Shown piece by piece: positions 22,701 to 32,010 of a stretch of 58,561 nucleotides of DNA. The position numbers were made by a program, and so were the translations under genes. Under the pieces are notes generated by a model, which saw only the letters and a program-made list of their open reading frames with translations, had not been told where the DNA came from and did not search any database. The number at the start of each line of letters is the position of its first letter. The stretch's first letter is position 1. Source of the stretch: Ectocarpus siliculosus (Eukaryota; Sar; Phaeophyceae; Ectocarpales; Ectocarpaceae); assembly GCA_000310025.1 (NCBI GenBank), contig FN648970.1:80732-139292 (forward strand), in the 5' to 3' direction.

Positions 22701-25700
22701 GACGAGCAAGTTTGTTATCAATTGGTGCTACCGTATAACACGACTCCCTTTTTCCCGGCCATTCACCCCGCCTGCGCTCCATCTCTTTCTGCGCGGTATA
22801 CTGCTATGCTGCTGTAGGTGGACGATGAAACCTGGGTCCAGGGAGCCGTTACACCAGGAGAAGGGGTCTACCGGTGTCACAACGGCGGCAGTTGCCTGGC
22901 GCCCGACACGTGCTCGTGCCCCGATGGGTGGGACGGCTACGACTGCAACACGCCTCTGTGCAGGTACAGATGACAAATCCGCGCAATGGAAACGGTGTTG
23001 AGGATTGTTGTCCAGGAGAGAGAGTGTGTCGGTACGAGGTGCCATTGACGGACAGTACTGTGAGCGGATCATTTGGGTTCGGTTCAAGTAAGTTCTTCGT
23101 CGCAGGGTTGGGGGAACGATGGCAGGCGTGCGTCCGTGTAAAACTGCCGAGGTGATCTTCACGAGATCAAGCACATAATTCAACTCGTACATTTCAAAGT
23201 ACTTTCAAGAAGACGCCACGACATTGCCTTCGTTGCTATGGTCTTCGGCACGAGATGTGGAAGCAACCAAAAGCGATGCAGAATCACCCGACGAAATAAA
23301 TTAACAATTTCAGGAGCGTCGAAAACGATTGGTGCATGTGGAGAGTTTTTCTACACCAAGAAGATCTTTTTGTCATAATGCACCGAGCAGAGACTTGGTC
23401 GGCGTTGAGTGCACGTGTACCGTACGCTGCAACGCCATGACTCTAAACCGGTCTGTGTATACAGTAGGTCTTGGCACAATGGTTGCCATTGACTATCGCC
23501 TTTGCCATCGCTCACCACATGACCCTTCCGCAAACCCAACCAGGCATTTGCAACCTTCCGGGGCGGTATCTAGTTGCCAGAATGGAGGCATTTGCTCGGC
23601 GAAGGACGATTGCGCGTGTGTCACGGCCGACAGCATATTATGGCAGGTAATTGGCGTACAACGCAAAAGAACCGCTCAAGACGATCGGGGAGTACTGTAG
23701 TTTGGTACCGCATGTGAAGCTATTCCCCGGGCTCCGTTTGCTATGTACTTGTCGACGTGCCCACATGCTGAGCGCCATGCACCTACCACATGCATCTCAA
23801 ATGTAGCATTTTCCCCCTTCAATGGATGGCCCCAAGTGAATAGTCCGTCCGGGAAAACCTTTTCAACGATGGTGTGGGGAATAATCCAGTCTCGGTATCA
23901 AGAGAATATCTGCGTGTGTACGCGCCCACTGAACTTTGCCCTTTCGGGGATATTGGATCATAGGAGATCGAGGGCCTCAACAGATTCGGGTGATGTAGAC
24001 CCCTGCCCCGGGAAGGTTGCTCGCCCAACAACCAAATAGCATAAACCGATGACGATGATGACCGCGAGCCCCAAACTCTACCTGTATTCTCTGGAAACCA
24101 TCGGGAATACGGCGGATGCCCGCGAAACAAAGCAACGAGGAATCTGCTGAGTTTCCATGCCCGAGGAATTCATTCAAATACCTACCTAGAACAGAGTTTC
24201 TGGGGGCCAAGTGTATTGGATGGGGCAAGGGGATATACGCCAGTCACTCAAGACTTCTCATGAGTGAACCTGGAAATAGAAATATATATGCAAACCGGGC
24301 GGACTCCATCGCGATGGATAACCTCGAGACCGCTAGAGCCAACTAGCGACAATAGTACGCGTTACCGGGGACTACACTCACCTCAGAGTTAGGGTTAGTT
24401 GGTTTTGGTGTTGGTGTTGTCAGTGGCGAGTGTGGTCAAGAAGGAATGAGAGACCCAGTCGACGAGACGTTTCCCGTAGTGGTGCCAGCCAAATTCTCAG
24501 GCATTCAAGACCGACCACGGACCAAGCTGAGAAAGAGACCCAATCGTTGAGGCCTTTTCTCTAATGGTGCCATCCAAACTCGTCTCAGTCAATGTTTTGT
24601 CCTTGTCGACCGCCCTCCGGTTGGTTTCTATACCCCCGCCGGTGTAACCTCACCTATTCGGTCTGCGCCAAATATGCTGGTCTAAATGTTTGTTATTAAC
24701 ACCCAGCGACCACAAGCATACCCACTGGTCGTTTGGCCAGCCATGTACAACAGTAGTACTTGCGTGTGCACGGGTGAGATGGACATTAGATAGTATGGGG
24801 TGGAGTTGGGGTGTTGTGAGTGGTCAAGAATGAATGACAGACCCAACCGTCTGCCGCTGGAACAAATTTCCACACTACAAATACAGTCATGATGCATTCT
24901 TTTTTTTTTCGATCGGCGACTCATGGAACAATCGGCACAACCGCCGAGAGCGTGGGAGACCCCACCGCAACAAATATGTCCTCCTCTCGAAGAAAGCGGT
25001 AATGCTATGATCTATACAATGGATTCCTCCCTGATTTTGATTACCTTGTAGCCCTGACACCTCGAGTTGGAATGAGTCACCCACCTACTCATGACGCTAC
25101 AACATTGCATCCAACCCTCTCATCGACTGAACGAAGGTGTACGAGGAAGCGAACCGAGACATCACGGGCTGGACCGGCACGGATTGTTCCATGCCCATGT
25201 GCGCGCAAGGTTTCTTTGATCCCTTCTGCACCGATCTGCCGCAGGCGCCAGGAGGGGAGGTGCGTGAAACGACAGACCGAGTTTAGAACGCCAAACGTTG
25301 TTGCTGCTGCGATACGCCAACGTGCTATACTGTTCCGTCTAAAAAGGTCTGTTCCGGGGCGTTTACCCTGAAAAAGACAAGTGTTCGAAAAGAGCCCCCA
25401 GGAACTGATACATTCTGCCGTACAGTCTAAATAGTTATGCCTCATGCTACTTCTTGGATCGAAGCAAGGCGCCAGAATACGAACTTGTTTCCCAACTCGA
25501 AATGAGCCTCCTCATGTTGCTATGTATGTGCCGTGTTGAATCTATGTTTTCCAGGGATGTTTCCGTTGTCCCAACGGAGGGGTGTGTACGGCGCCCGACC
25601 ACTGCTCCTGCGCGGATGGGTGGACCGGGTACGACTGCAGAACTCCTGTTTGTGAGGTGAGACACAGGGCCTCCGTCTTGTGGTTGGTTTGCCTCCTGTA

Positions 25701-27517
25701 TCTGCAATACGACGTCCACGGGAGATACCCGATATGAATGTCCATATTCTTGTGGGAACGTTGTTCTCCGGGGACAGTCCTTCAGCTGTGGAAACGAGGA
25801 TCGATCATGGGCGGTGTCGCGGCTCGGAACCATTGATGTCTCGTTCTCATATCGACCATAACACTCTATTGGCGTGTTTGGCGGTGGGCACCTGTGTTCG
25901 GGCATGATTCTCGATGACTAGAGCAAAATATGGCGCAAACCTGCCGAAGAAGGACCGTACGCGAATATTTGTTCTGGTTCGCGGTACTCGATCTTCGTTT
26001 TTTTAAAGGTGGTAGCGGACGGCTTAATGCGGGTGCAGCTGAACACGATGGACGAGGAAAGAGTAGTAGCGTTCGAAGCAGATCCTTGTGCGATGGTGGA
26101 ACGGTACGCTGCGGTGGCATACAACGGGGCTTATTACAACAGGTACGATCCTAGCCCTTTCTCATATTGTAGGTACAGCAGACTTCATGAAATTGCTGTA
26201 CATCACGGCATGCTCCATGGTCATCCGGCTCAACCAAGCACTTTTACCACGAGCACATTAAGTGCATCTTGATGTCGAACCTAGTCTAGGCAACTATCTG
26301 TGGTTTATGTGTGGAACACTCACGACATCGACAATATCACTCTGTTCAAAAAAGTCATTCGGACGTGTCACGACGGAGAAGCAGGCGGTGTGTCGGCCCA
26401 TAGGCCAAAGGTGTGGTTTTTTGACAGCATGCTCACTTGTTCTCCACATGTCTTTGCGTGTTCCCATGTGGCAATACCAACGCCTGAAGGGGCAACTGCA
26501 CCGCACCCAGCCAGTGCACGTGCACGTGCTGGACAGAGTTCGACGTGGATGACTGTGAAACTTTCCAAGAAAACTGCGATGGGCCGTGGCAGGTGCGCGC
26601 TTACATCTCGACGATGATCTGCAGTTGGAGTGAAGTTCCGGCCAAAGACACCAATGTCGCTATGCACGTTGTCGACCACCAGCGTCATTAGTACTCGGCA
26701 TGCACTGCAGACGAACCACAGTACACTCCTTTTATTCACTCGACAGGAGAAAGTACGTCGAGGATCGCTGTCAGTGACCACACCACATTTGTCGAGTACT
26801 TCCAACAGTCATCCAATAATCTGCAGTGCATCGTGGGCAGTGCCCTTGCGTTGTTGATATTCCGTCATCGTCAAAATAATAATCAAGGCAACACTCGCGC
26901 ACATCACCCCCCCAGGATCCACTGGTGCAATACAGAGACGTGCTACCAGTGACGTACGCCTTCGGAACGGGAAGGTGTCTGAGCGGCTACGAGGGGATAG
27001 TTTCCGATGACGACCGATTCTTGACATGCCACTACAACATCTTCGAACCTAGCTGGCTGCAGCGGAACTCCATTCCTCTGATTGTGGGGTGAGTAAGGGG
27101 ACGGGGTCCAATCTCCTCATGCTCATGAACGGTGTTGTCTTCAGAATGCTTTGGAATCGACCACCTGCTATGCGCCCGGAAAGCTTAGAACAAGCTCAGG
27201 AAAAAGCCGAAACAACAACAATAACAAAATAGCGTGCAATGAGGCCAGCGAATGACACGCGTTCGAACATATGTTTTTAGACACCCTCACGAACTTCCAT
27301 TTATTGTCGCGTCGCTCCGTCTCTTTGTGTTACTGTTCATTTTGACATGCGCAGAGGAGCACTGTTGGCGTTTTTCGGTTCCATCGTGTATTTCATCGTA
27401 CGCCGACGGTTGAGGCGGCGGTTCCTCCGTGCCAAGATAGAGAGAAGGCGGTCCCGGCGAAGCTCGGAGATGTCTCAACTCTCTCAGCAGCCGCACGCCT
27501 TTGCGCATCGGGGTTGA
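4353..27517 (+). CDS. Large NHL-LCCL-EGF single-pass membrane protein
   Basis: Multi-exon gene for a putative cell-surface protein. The firm exons are 7284-7370, 7763-7840, 8049-8163, 8496-8595, 8991-9153, 9504-9652, 9998-10184, 10494-11507, 11673-11855, 12221-12640, 13023-13151, 13421-13692, 14088-14202, 14570-14707, 15029-15237, 15639-15795, 16118-16191, 16974-17118, 17793-17921, 18629-18718, 19151-19288, 20022-20198, 20624-20769, 21234-21341, 21680-21880, 22142-22280, 22818-22963, 23544-23646, 25137-25259, 25555-25656, 26009-26142, 26490-26592, 26916-27088 and 27355-27517. They total 5910 nt and all phases agree through to a TGA. Candidate upstream exons are 4353-4703, 5165-5361, 5480-5769 and 7062-7174, also in phase, giving about 2286 residues. 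Domain order is signal or anchor, Cys region, NHL propeller with LCCL-like insert, EGF repeats and modules, membrane helix, basic tail. Extracellular adhesion or signalling is inferred from domains only; the ligand is unknown. Confidence 0.75.
5165..5769 (+). CDS. Candidate exons 2 and 3, Cys-containing region
   Basis: Exon 5165-5361 starts after TTGGTAG and ends at a good donor (TTGCAG then GTGAGTAGC). It encodes Cys-containing pairs such as [11 protein letters not shown] and WCTDC. Exon 5480-5769 starts after AACGCAG and ends before GTGAGTTTGG at 5770; it includes [13 protein letters not shown]. The phases agree with each other and with exon 7062-7174. A shorter version of the second exon could start at 5622 after TTTGCAG. 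No family is recognised. The Cys spacing could be a disulfide-rich extracellular domain or a zinc site; the extracellular reading is preferred from context. Confidence 0.4.
6402..6767 (-). pseudogene. Possible LamG/ConA-like fragment, opposite strand
   Basis: The minus strand is open for 121 codons inside the long intron between 5769 and 7062. It reads like beta strands ([10 protein letters not shown], then [17 protein letters not shown]). The second phrase resembles the VTFDG..LRLYVNG signature of laminin-G/concanavalin folds. No start, flanking exons or partner domains were found. It may be a fragment of a decayed gene, or chance. Confidence 0.22.
7062..7174 (+). CDS. Candidate exon 4 leading into propeller
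   Basis: The exon starts after TGCATAG and ends before GTGCGA at 7175. Read in the phase set by exon 5480-5769 it gives 37 codons, including [13 protein letters not shown] and [10 protein letters not shown], and ends phase 0, exactly as needed by the first NHL exon at 7284. Both splice sites are acceptable and not strong. The main competing explanation is that the true 5' end lies in another, unrecognised exon. Confidence 0.45.
7284..10184 (+). CDS. Exons encoding NHL propeller blades 1-5
   Basis: Seven exons encode successive NHL repeats. Clear cores are [56 protein letters not shown] and [14 protein letters not shown] (the last one runs into exon 10494). Between cores are Gly-rich turns such as [17 protein letters not shown] and [14 protein letters not shown] repeats form beta-propellers that bind proteins or other ligands; in secreted stramenopile proteins their ligands are mostly unknown. 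Exon borders fall at repeated positions within blades, as expected if blades arose by exon duplication. The third blade carries an extra Cys-containing stretch (CHAGRCGNG). Phases agree throughout. The sixth exon uses a GC donor. Confidence 0.85.
9653..9997 (+). other. Probable GC-AG intron
   Basis: The donor is CCAG then GCGAGA and the acceptor is TGCGCAG before 9998. Joining 9652 to 9998 restores an uninterrupted NHL blade ([11 protein letters not shown]). The nearest downstream GT (9681) would give the wrong phase. Confidence 0.7.
10494..11507 (+). CDS. Large exon with LCCL-like domain inside propeller
   Basis: This 338-codon exon begins with the end of NHL blade 5 and ends with the start of blade 6 ([10 protein letters not shown]). 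Between them is a long insertion. Its core, CPAYCLG ... [20 protein letters not shown], matches the LCCL hallmark: paired Cys near CPxxC, then YtddSxiCxAAiHAG. Later pieces ([23 protein letters not shown]) fit the end of that fold. LCCL domains occur in extracellular proteins (Limulus factor C, cochlin, Lgl1) and are thought to bind lipids or glycans. The stretch is very GC-rich, with Ala- and Ser-rich low-complexity segments near 10800-10830 and 11150-11180. The exon ends before GTGAGATG. Confidence 0.75.
11673..12640 (+). CDS. Last NHL core and first EGF cluster
   Basis: Exon 11673-11855 completes the sixth blade ([16 protein letters not shown]) and passes straight into an EGF-like repeat (CENGGVC, then CSCPTGWTG). 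Exon 12221-12640 adds four more: a partial one (CGCVPGYTG), [30 protein letters not shown], and [16 protein letters not shown]. The pattern C..NGG.C..P..C.C..GW.G..C is the tenascin/teneurin-like EGF type. One repeat carries a Gly/Val/Ala-rich insert (near 12460-12515) between its fifth and sixth Cys. The acceptor at 12220 (ACCAAG) is weak, so the start of the second exon could differ slightly. Confidence 0.8.
13023..14707 (+). CDS. Extracellular module 1 plus EGF repeat
   Basis: Four exons (13023-13151, 13421-13692, 14088-14202, 14570-14707) encode an aromatic-rich module followed by an EGF-like repeat. It opens with [11 protein letters not shown] right after an EGF-type CTQ. It contains [35 protein letters not shown] and PFVWVEDRQ. 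It closes with [20 protein letters not shown] and [11 protein letters not shown] recall this mixed module as common in brown-algal EGF proteins; its function is not known to me. An alternative start for the first exon is 12909, also phase 0; 13023 is preferred because module 2 begins with the same Q-G-Y junction. Introns after 13692 and 14707 appear to have GC donors. Confidence 0.75.
13693..14087 (+). other. Probable GC-AG intron
   Basis: The donor is GCCAG then GCAAGC and the acceptor is TTGTAG before 14088. The two-base end of the left exon and the one-base start of the right exon make an Arg codon and keep the module in frame (TPFARYSPTH). Confidence 0.7.
14708..15028 (+). other. Probable GC-AG intron
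   Basis: The donor is CCCAG then GCAAGA and the acceptor is ACACCAG before 15029. The junction gives ICSQ-GYYDPD, parallel to VCTQ-GYFVPG in module 1. A GT donor at 14791 (GTACGTACG) is also in phase and would add 28 residues; the GC site is preferred because of the repeated junction. Confidence 0.6.
15029..17921 (+). CDS. Extracellular module 2
   Basis: Five exons (15029-15237, 15639-15795, 16118-16191, 16974-17118, 17793-17921) encode a long module rich in Trp, Tyr, Asp and Glu between two EGF repeats. Pieces include [39 protein letters not shown] and [10 protein letters not shown]. No Pfam-type signature is recognised. The right end of exon 16974 is uncertain: a GC donor at 17119 (GGAAAG then GCTCAG) and a GT donor at 17089 (GTGTGC) are both in phase with exon 17793. 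The GC option keeps two more Cys residues. The remaining junctions are GT-AG. Confidence 0.7.
18629..20198 (+). CDS. EGF repeats between modules 2 and 3
   Basis: Exons 18629-18718, 19151-19288 and 20022-20198 encode three EGF-like repeats. The first ([17 protein letters not shown], then GWTGYDC) is split by an intron. The second has CQHQGNC and [12 protein letters not shown]. The third ([13 protein letters not shown]) carries a charged insert of about 25 residues before [12 protein letters not shown]. All three exons are phase 0 at both ends, so any one could be duplicated or skipped without breaking the frame. Confidence 0.82.
20624..22280 (+). CDS. Extracellular module 3
   Basis: Four exons (20624-20769, 21234-21341, 21680-21880, 22142-22280) encode a module with several Cys residues: [58 protein letters not shown] and [16 protein letters not shown]. 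It differs from modules 1 and 2 in its high Cys content and is not recognised. It lies between an EGF repeat ending ICVQ and one starting CHNGGSC. Phases agree and junctions are GT-AG. Confidence 0.72.
22818..25656 (+). CDS. Third EGF cluster
   Basis: Four exons (22818-22963, 23544-23646, 25137-25259, 25555-25656) encode EGF-like repeats: [36 protein letters not shown] with its last part (GWTGTDC) on the next exon, and [23 protein letters not shown]. The second repeat is interrupted by an intron of about 1.5 kb and by an acidic insert. After it comes [10 protein letters not shown], an echo of the Q-G-Y/F junction that opens modules 1 and 2. Phases agree throughout. Confidence 0.78.
23647..25136 (+). 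other. Longest intron of the firm gene model
   Basis: About 1.5 kb with no recognisable gene. It contains a telomere-like phrase (GAGTTAGGGTTAG near 24388), a short poly-T run near 24900, and two stretches sharing GAATGA(G/C)AGACCCA (near 24445 and 24831), so part of it may be duplicated. Confidence 0.5.
26009..27088 (+). CDS. Juxtamembrane extracellular exons
   Basis: Exons 26009-26142, 26490-26592 and 26916-27088 encode a stretch with [17 protein letters not shown], a compact EGF-like piece ([14 protein letters not shown]), and a Cys-containing region ([23 protein letters not shown]) that ends at the start of the membrane helix (NSIPLIVG). The start of exon 26490 (after CCTGAAG) is less certain because an upstream acceptor could add a CGN-type EGF beginning. 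The last exon ends before GTGAGTAAG with two bases of a Gly codon. Confidence 0.75.
27355..27517 (+). CDS. Final exon: membrane helix end and cytoplasmic tail
   Basis: The exon starts after TGCGCAG and completes the hydrophobic helix begun in the previous exon ([16 protein letters not shown], then IVYFIV). An Arg-rich stop-transfer sequence ([10 protein letters not shown]) follows, then a tail of about 30 residues rich in Arg and Ser, ending at TGA 27515-27517. This predicts a type I single-pass protein with a short tail and no kinase or phosphatase, so any signalling would need partner proteins. Confidence 0.8.
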
Positions 27518-30245
27518 TCTATTTAGAGATGAAGTAGGATGTTGATCACGTGGACAACATAGAACGTTGCGTTTTGTCGGACGTCGAAGAGTCGACACAC
27601 ATACCTTTTGAAGCGCGGGTACAAACGACACCTACCTTGAGTAATTAGCCTCAGACCCCAATGAAGCCAGTGAGCGTTCACCGTCGGTTTTGTCGGCGCA
27701 AGACATTATTAGAAGTGTAAGTAGTTGAGGGATTTGTGGACTGCGATATGAAGCCTAGAATCATATTCGTCGTATTGTCTATCCGGATCATACTTACCTG
27801 TGGCACTTTTCCACCGAAGAGCGCCCCTAGCCACACAGCAATTGATTGAAGTCCTCTTTACGCCTTCCGTGGATTTTCAACGCGCGACAGAGAAGCAGCG
27901 AACGATTCCCTCAATATACGTGCAACCACAAGGCAACCTTTAGACCATGTATTTGGTTGTTCGGCGGACATGTACTGGTGGAACGGCCCTTGGGTTGCCC
28001 AAAGGATGTGCTGTTGTTATTGGACGCCCCATGGACCGCCCATGCGCACCTTGAGCCAATGAGGTTGTGTCCCCAAAACGACGGGCCTTATGTTTTAGGT
28101 TTGGGTTTTGGGGACGCAATATTGCTGCCCTTGGGTCGACCAAGGGCCGACTGTTCCCAATGATACCACAGGGCCGCCCATTGAACGTCGGAGAAGAGAA
28201 AAGACAGGTCACGGCGCATGATAAACCATGAACCTACGGTGCGTCTCATGTCTGGCCACGGGCGGCCTATGACGACTCATGTGTGGCCCATGGGCGGGTG
28301 GTCGATGACCCCTGACGACCTTGACCGCCGTTGAAAAAGAAAAAGCATGCCGATCGACATTTATTCATTCATCAGTGTCGTCGTGATGGGCTGCCGGAGG
28401 GTCAGGATGAGGGTTAGATCAAGGGCGGACAGGCCAGTTGGAGGAGCCGTGCGATATTGTCCGTCCAACGTGTTCGATCAGAGCGAGAACGGCCCAGGGT
28501 CAAGCTACAAATGGTACGTCCAGTATGGGACAATGCTCCATGCGCCACACATGCGACGTTCCGTTGGCGGCGCCAAAAATGTTGTTTTTCCTCTCTCCCA
28601 CTTCTTCGTTTGTCGACTCCATTGTGAAGAAAACAACAACAACAACAACAACATCTATGAACACATTGTTTCCCTGAAAGAACTCACGTGTTTGCGTGTT
28701 GCGACCTGCTGTGATCTTTCAGGCGCCGGGTGTGGATATGGTAATGTTGTCTCCAAACTTTGCCGGCGTAGCGCTTTTCCCTCGTCGAATTGCCCTTTCC
28801 CCTTACTCTGACAGTAGCCTTGCCAGGTACTACATTCTAGCGTCGGCAACGGCCTTCGGTGCACCACGGCAGTACCGAGTAACGTGATGCAGTGTTGCCG
28901 ATGACGGAGACGCGAAGATGAAGGACCGAGAACAGCGAACTCTGTTACAATAGTGAAACATATTTCACCCAATAACGCCCTGGCATTCGCCCCGAAGTCT
29001 GTTCCGACCGAAGTCTCTAGAGGAAGCGACCGAAGTCGACGTTGTTCCAAATGCCGCGTCTGGAATTTGTACTTCTTTTCAGTCTTGTTCACTTCACAGC
29101 TTACTTGCAGAGTTGAGATGTTGAGGGATAGTTGGGAGGTAACCTGGTGGGGCTCGCGACACCTCGTGATCTCGCTACAATTTCAATCTTCTGATCAGCA
29201 ATCAATTCATTCACGAGCTCCCTCGCTAACGTTCTACCAAACCTCACATTTTATTTCCCATCTACTGTACGTATCATTACACAGACATCTGTCTGGAACT
29301 GCACAAAGGCTTAACCGCCTGCAGGCGACGCTTGGGGGCCTAGACCTTGTTTACGAGCTCCGGCCGTCTACGTAGGTTCGCGACTCCACGATGCGCCATT
29401 AGGTGCTTGAGGAGGGAGGTTATACTCCATGCCCGAGAAGGATCGAACGCAGAACCAGATTCCCCTGGAGACAAATCAAACGACAGAGATCCGGGTCCGG
29501 GAAGAATAGCAATGGGGCTTCCATGATGCATTGCTGCAAGATATGCAATGTTGCGTTTCACTTCTCTGTTTCGATGGTTTCCACCAGCAACTTTGCTGAT
29601 GTATCTCTCTAACTTGTTGTGTATAGGCATATCATCCCATCTTTGTTCACACTTTCGCCCGCAAAATGCAAAACCATTTCCCGTTTTTGTCGGGGGTCCT
29701 CGCTCGGCGGCGGATTGTTTCAAACACTGTCGTTTGGAAGAGTTTTCGATCGGTCAGCACAACTTCGGTTCTCTGGTCAGGCCGTAGATATACGAACATC
29801 CAAGAATCGAACAAAGTGTACAATCATTCGGTTGACCGAGGAATACGAACGAGAAATTTGATTTTGATTTTTTCCCAAACGGATCCTGATAAAACTTTTC
29901 GTCATGGTCAGGAAGCCAAATCTCTCCCCTCTCCCCTCGTTTTTTCGCGTTCGATCACTCAGAGCTCGATAAAAATTGATATCTCGTGATACCCGGCCTC
30001 CGATGGACGACGACGAAAACTTGGTTTGTTGCCTATTAGAGCATCAGCACCACCAACACCGACGACAAGGTTCAAATCCGACACAGAGCCACGTAAGTGC
30101 CGTTCAGGGTAAGATTCGAAGGAAGGGCACACGGCACAAAATGCACACAGAGGGACTCGCACATGCGCACAAAGTCCCACTTTGTGTGTGTTTCAAAGAC
30201 GATACGTACCTGGGCACAACAACCGCCGACATTCGCTATTTTTAG
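27518..30245. other. No recognisable gene
   Basis: The 3' UTR of the large gene should lie at the left. Elsewhere only short frames are seen. A near-palindrome (GCCCTTGGGTCGACCAAGGGC) sits at about 28128-28148 in a patch with repeated GGCCGCCCAT-like words, and a (CAA)n tract lies near 28629-28650. No domain or splice-supported gene was found. Confidence 0.45.
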
Positions 30246-32010
30246 TCGAGCAACACACACGTGCGGTTCTTTCGAAGGCGCTCCTCCCGCACCCGCAAGC
30301 GCCTCCGACACCCCGCACGTTTTGTAGCCCTGCGAACACCCTGGCCTAGATCCGGGTCTACAGATCCGGATCTCAGTCCACCGTACATTGGTCGACATTC
30401 CGTCTTCTACGTTGGGCCTGCGACGTTGTGGATGCAGCCGAGGGTTGCCTGTCCAAGGGTGCCCATAAATAGGCTCTCGAGGACGGCCGAGCCCTCTTGG
30501 AGGCTCCACGCCGCCGTGGTCCTGATTCTCCCGGCAAAGGTACTGGAGGGTACTATTGCCGAGGCTGCGGGGGGGCATCTTTGCTCGCGGGCCAAAGCGA
30601 CTCGCCAAAGACACGTCGAGCCTCTGGGATGACGCAGCTGCTCTCGCCAAGAGGTACGGCAAGAAGGGTGGAAGACGCAAATCAGCGCATGGTGGACGGA
30701 GATCCGGATCTACACTAGGCCATAAAGCGTGCGGTGGAGGAGGCGAACGCGCAAGGAGCGCATGCGAAAGAGCCGTGTATATGCTCGACCAAATGGTGTT
30801 TCACGGCAGTAGGAATCACCCATTTTTCGAGCAACACATACATACCGTAGTTTGGTTCTTTCGCAGGCGCTCCTACAAACTCGCCTGCACCACCGGACGC
30901 TTTATGGTCTCGCTAACACCCTGGCGCAGATCCAGATCTCCATCCACCATGAATTGGTCGAACATACGTCTTCCATGTCGGCCCTGCGACCTTGTGGATG
31001 CAGCCGAGGGTTGGCTCTCGAAGGTTGCGCAGAAACACGCTCTGGACGGCGACCGAGCCTTCATGGAGGCGTTAGCCCGTGATGGTCAAGGCGGGACGGA
31101 AAAAATATTGCTGGGAGAATTTTCCGTGCCGCCTGGACCATCACGGCTTAAAGCCTCCAAGAACGCTCGGTCGCCCTCCAGAGCGTGTTTCTCCGCAACT
31201 TCCGAGAACAAACCGTCGCGTGTATCTTCGACGTCGCCGGCCCGACAATTAGCGTTCAAACACCTCCCCATCGATTCTGTTTGCCCGTACGTAGTGTATC
31301 TCACACAACAGCTGTTGACTTACTGTGGAACCGCAATCCGTGTCCCCCTGTTGACCTCATCAGTTGTTGAAGGAGTTGACTTAGAACCCTTACCCGTGCT
31401 CCCCTGTGTGCCTGATACGTTGTTTGAAAACCGTTTTCAAACAACGTTTCTGGCACGAGCACGTTTTCGAACAATGTATCAGGCACACAGGGGAGTACGG
31501 GTTAGGGTTAAGTCGACTCCTAAAACAACTGATGAGGCGCAAAGGGGGCAAGGATTATGGTCCAAAGTCAACAGCTGTTGTGTGCGATACGCTACGCCAA
31601 GGAGAGGGCGGAGGCAGCTCACGAGGGCATGTCGCAGGCGCTCGCGAGCCCCACGGAGCGAACGTCGCAAACATCGCAAACTGCTTGGACGTTGCACGTT
31701 GGGCCTGGGACGTTGTTAGCACAGCTCAGGGTTGATTCTCGAAGGGTGTGAAGCGAAGGGCTCCCGGGGACAACCGAACCCTCATGAAGGCTTCGCGCCG
31801 AGAGGGTCCTCGTGAACGCATTCTCCCGGCAAGGGTTTTGGAGGGTACTATTGCTGAGTCTCGCCGTGTCTTCAGCGAGTTGTTTGGGCCCGCAAGCAAT
31901 GATACCCCCACGGTAGCCTCGGCAATAGTAATCCCGAATACCCTTGCCGGGAGAGTATGTGGGGTGCCACTACAGTATCTGTTCTTTCTCATTGTGGATT
32001 GTTGATCGTA
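30246..32010. repeat. Cluster of nested direct and inverted repeats
   Basis: One copy at about 30246-30640 has a direct relative at about 30825-31075 (shared words GAGCAACACA, GTGGATGCAGCCGAGGGTT) and an inverted relative at about 30655-30790. A palindrome spans about 31010-31245 with its centre near 31114. A second spans 31295-31590. A further pair (31800-31960) repeats CTCCCGGCAAGGGT in opposite orientations and matches the first copy's CTCCCGGCAAAGGTACTGG. Arms are partly coding-like, so long frames here (including one of 387 codons on +) are side effects of the structure. This may be a decayed transposon family that rearranged repeatedly. Confidence 0.65.
31295..31590. repeat. Long palindrome with perfect inner hairpin
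   Basis: Arms of about 140 bp are inverted copies: CACACAACAGCTGTTGACTT-like ends, CTCATCAGTTGTT, and CCCCTGTGTGCCTGATAC towards the centre. Positions 31418-31446 form a perfect 14-bp stem around one unpaired base (CGTTGTTTGAAAAC and its complement). Confidence 0.75.

Noticed and set aside
29403-29470. GTTCGATCC word suggesting a tRNA
   Set aside because: The T stem does not pair and no D or acceptor arm is present.
30556-31719. 387-codon + strand open frame
   Set aside because: It runs straight through direct, inverted and palindromic repeats in both orientations, has no recognised domain, and its two halves encode similar peptides on opposite strands. It is better explained by the repeat cluster.
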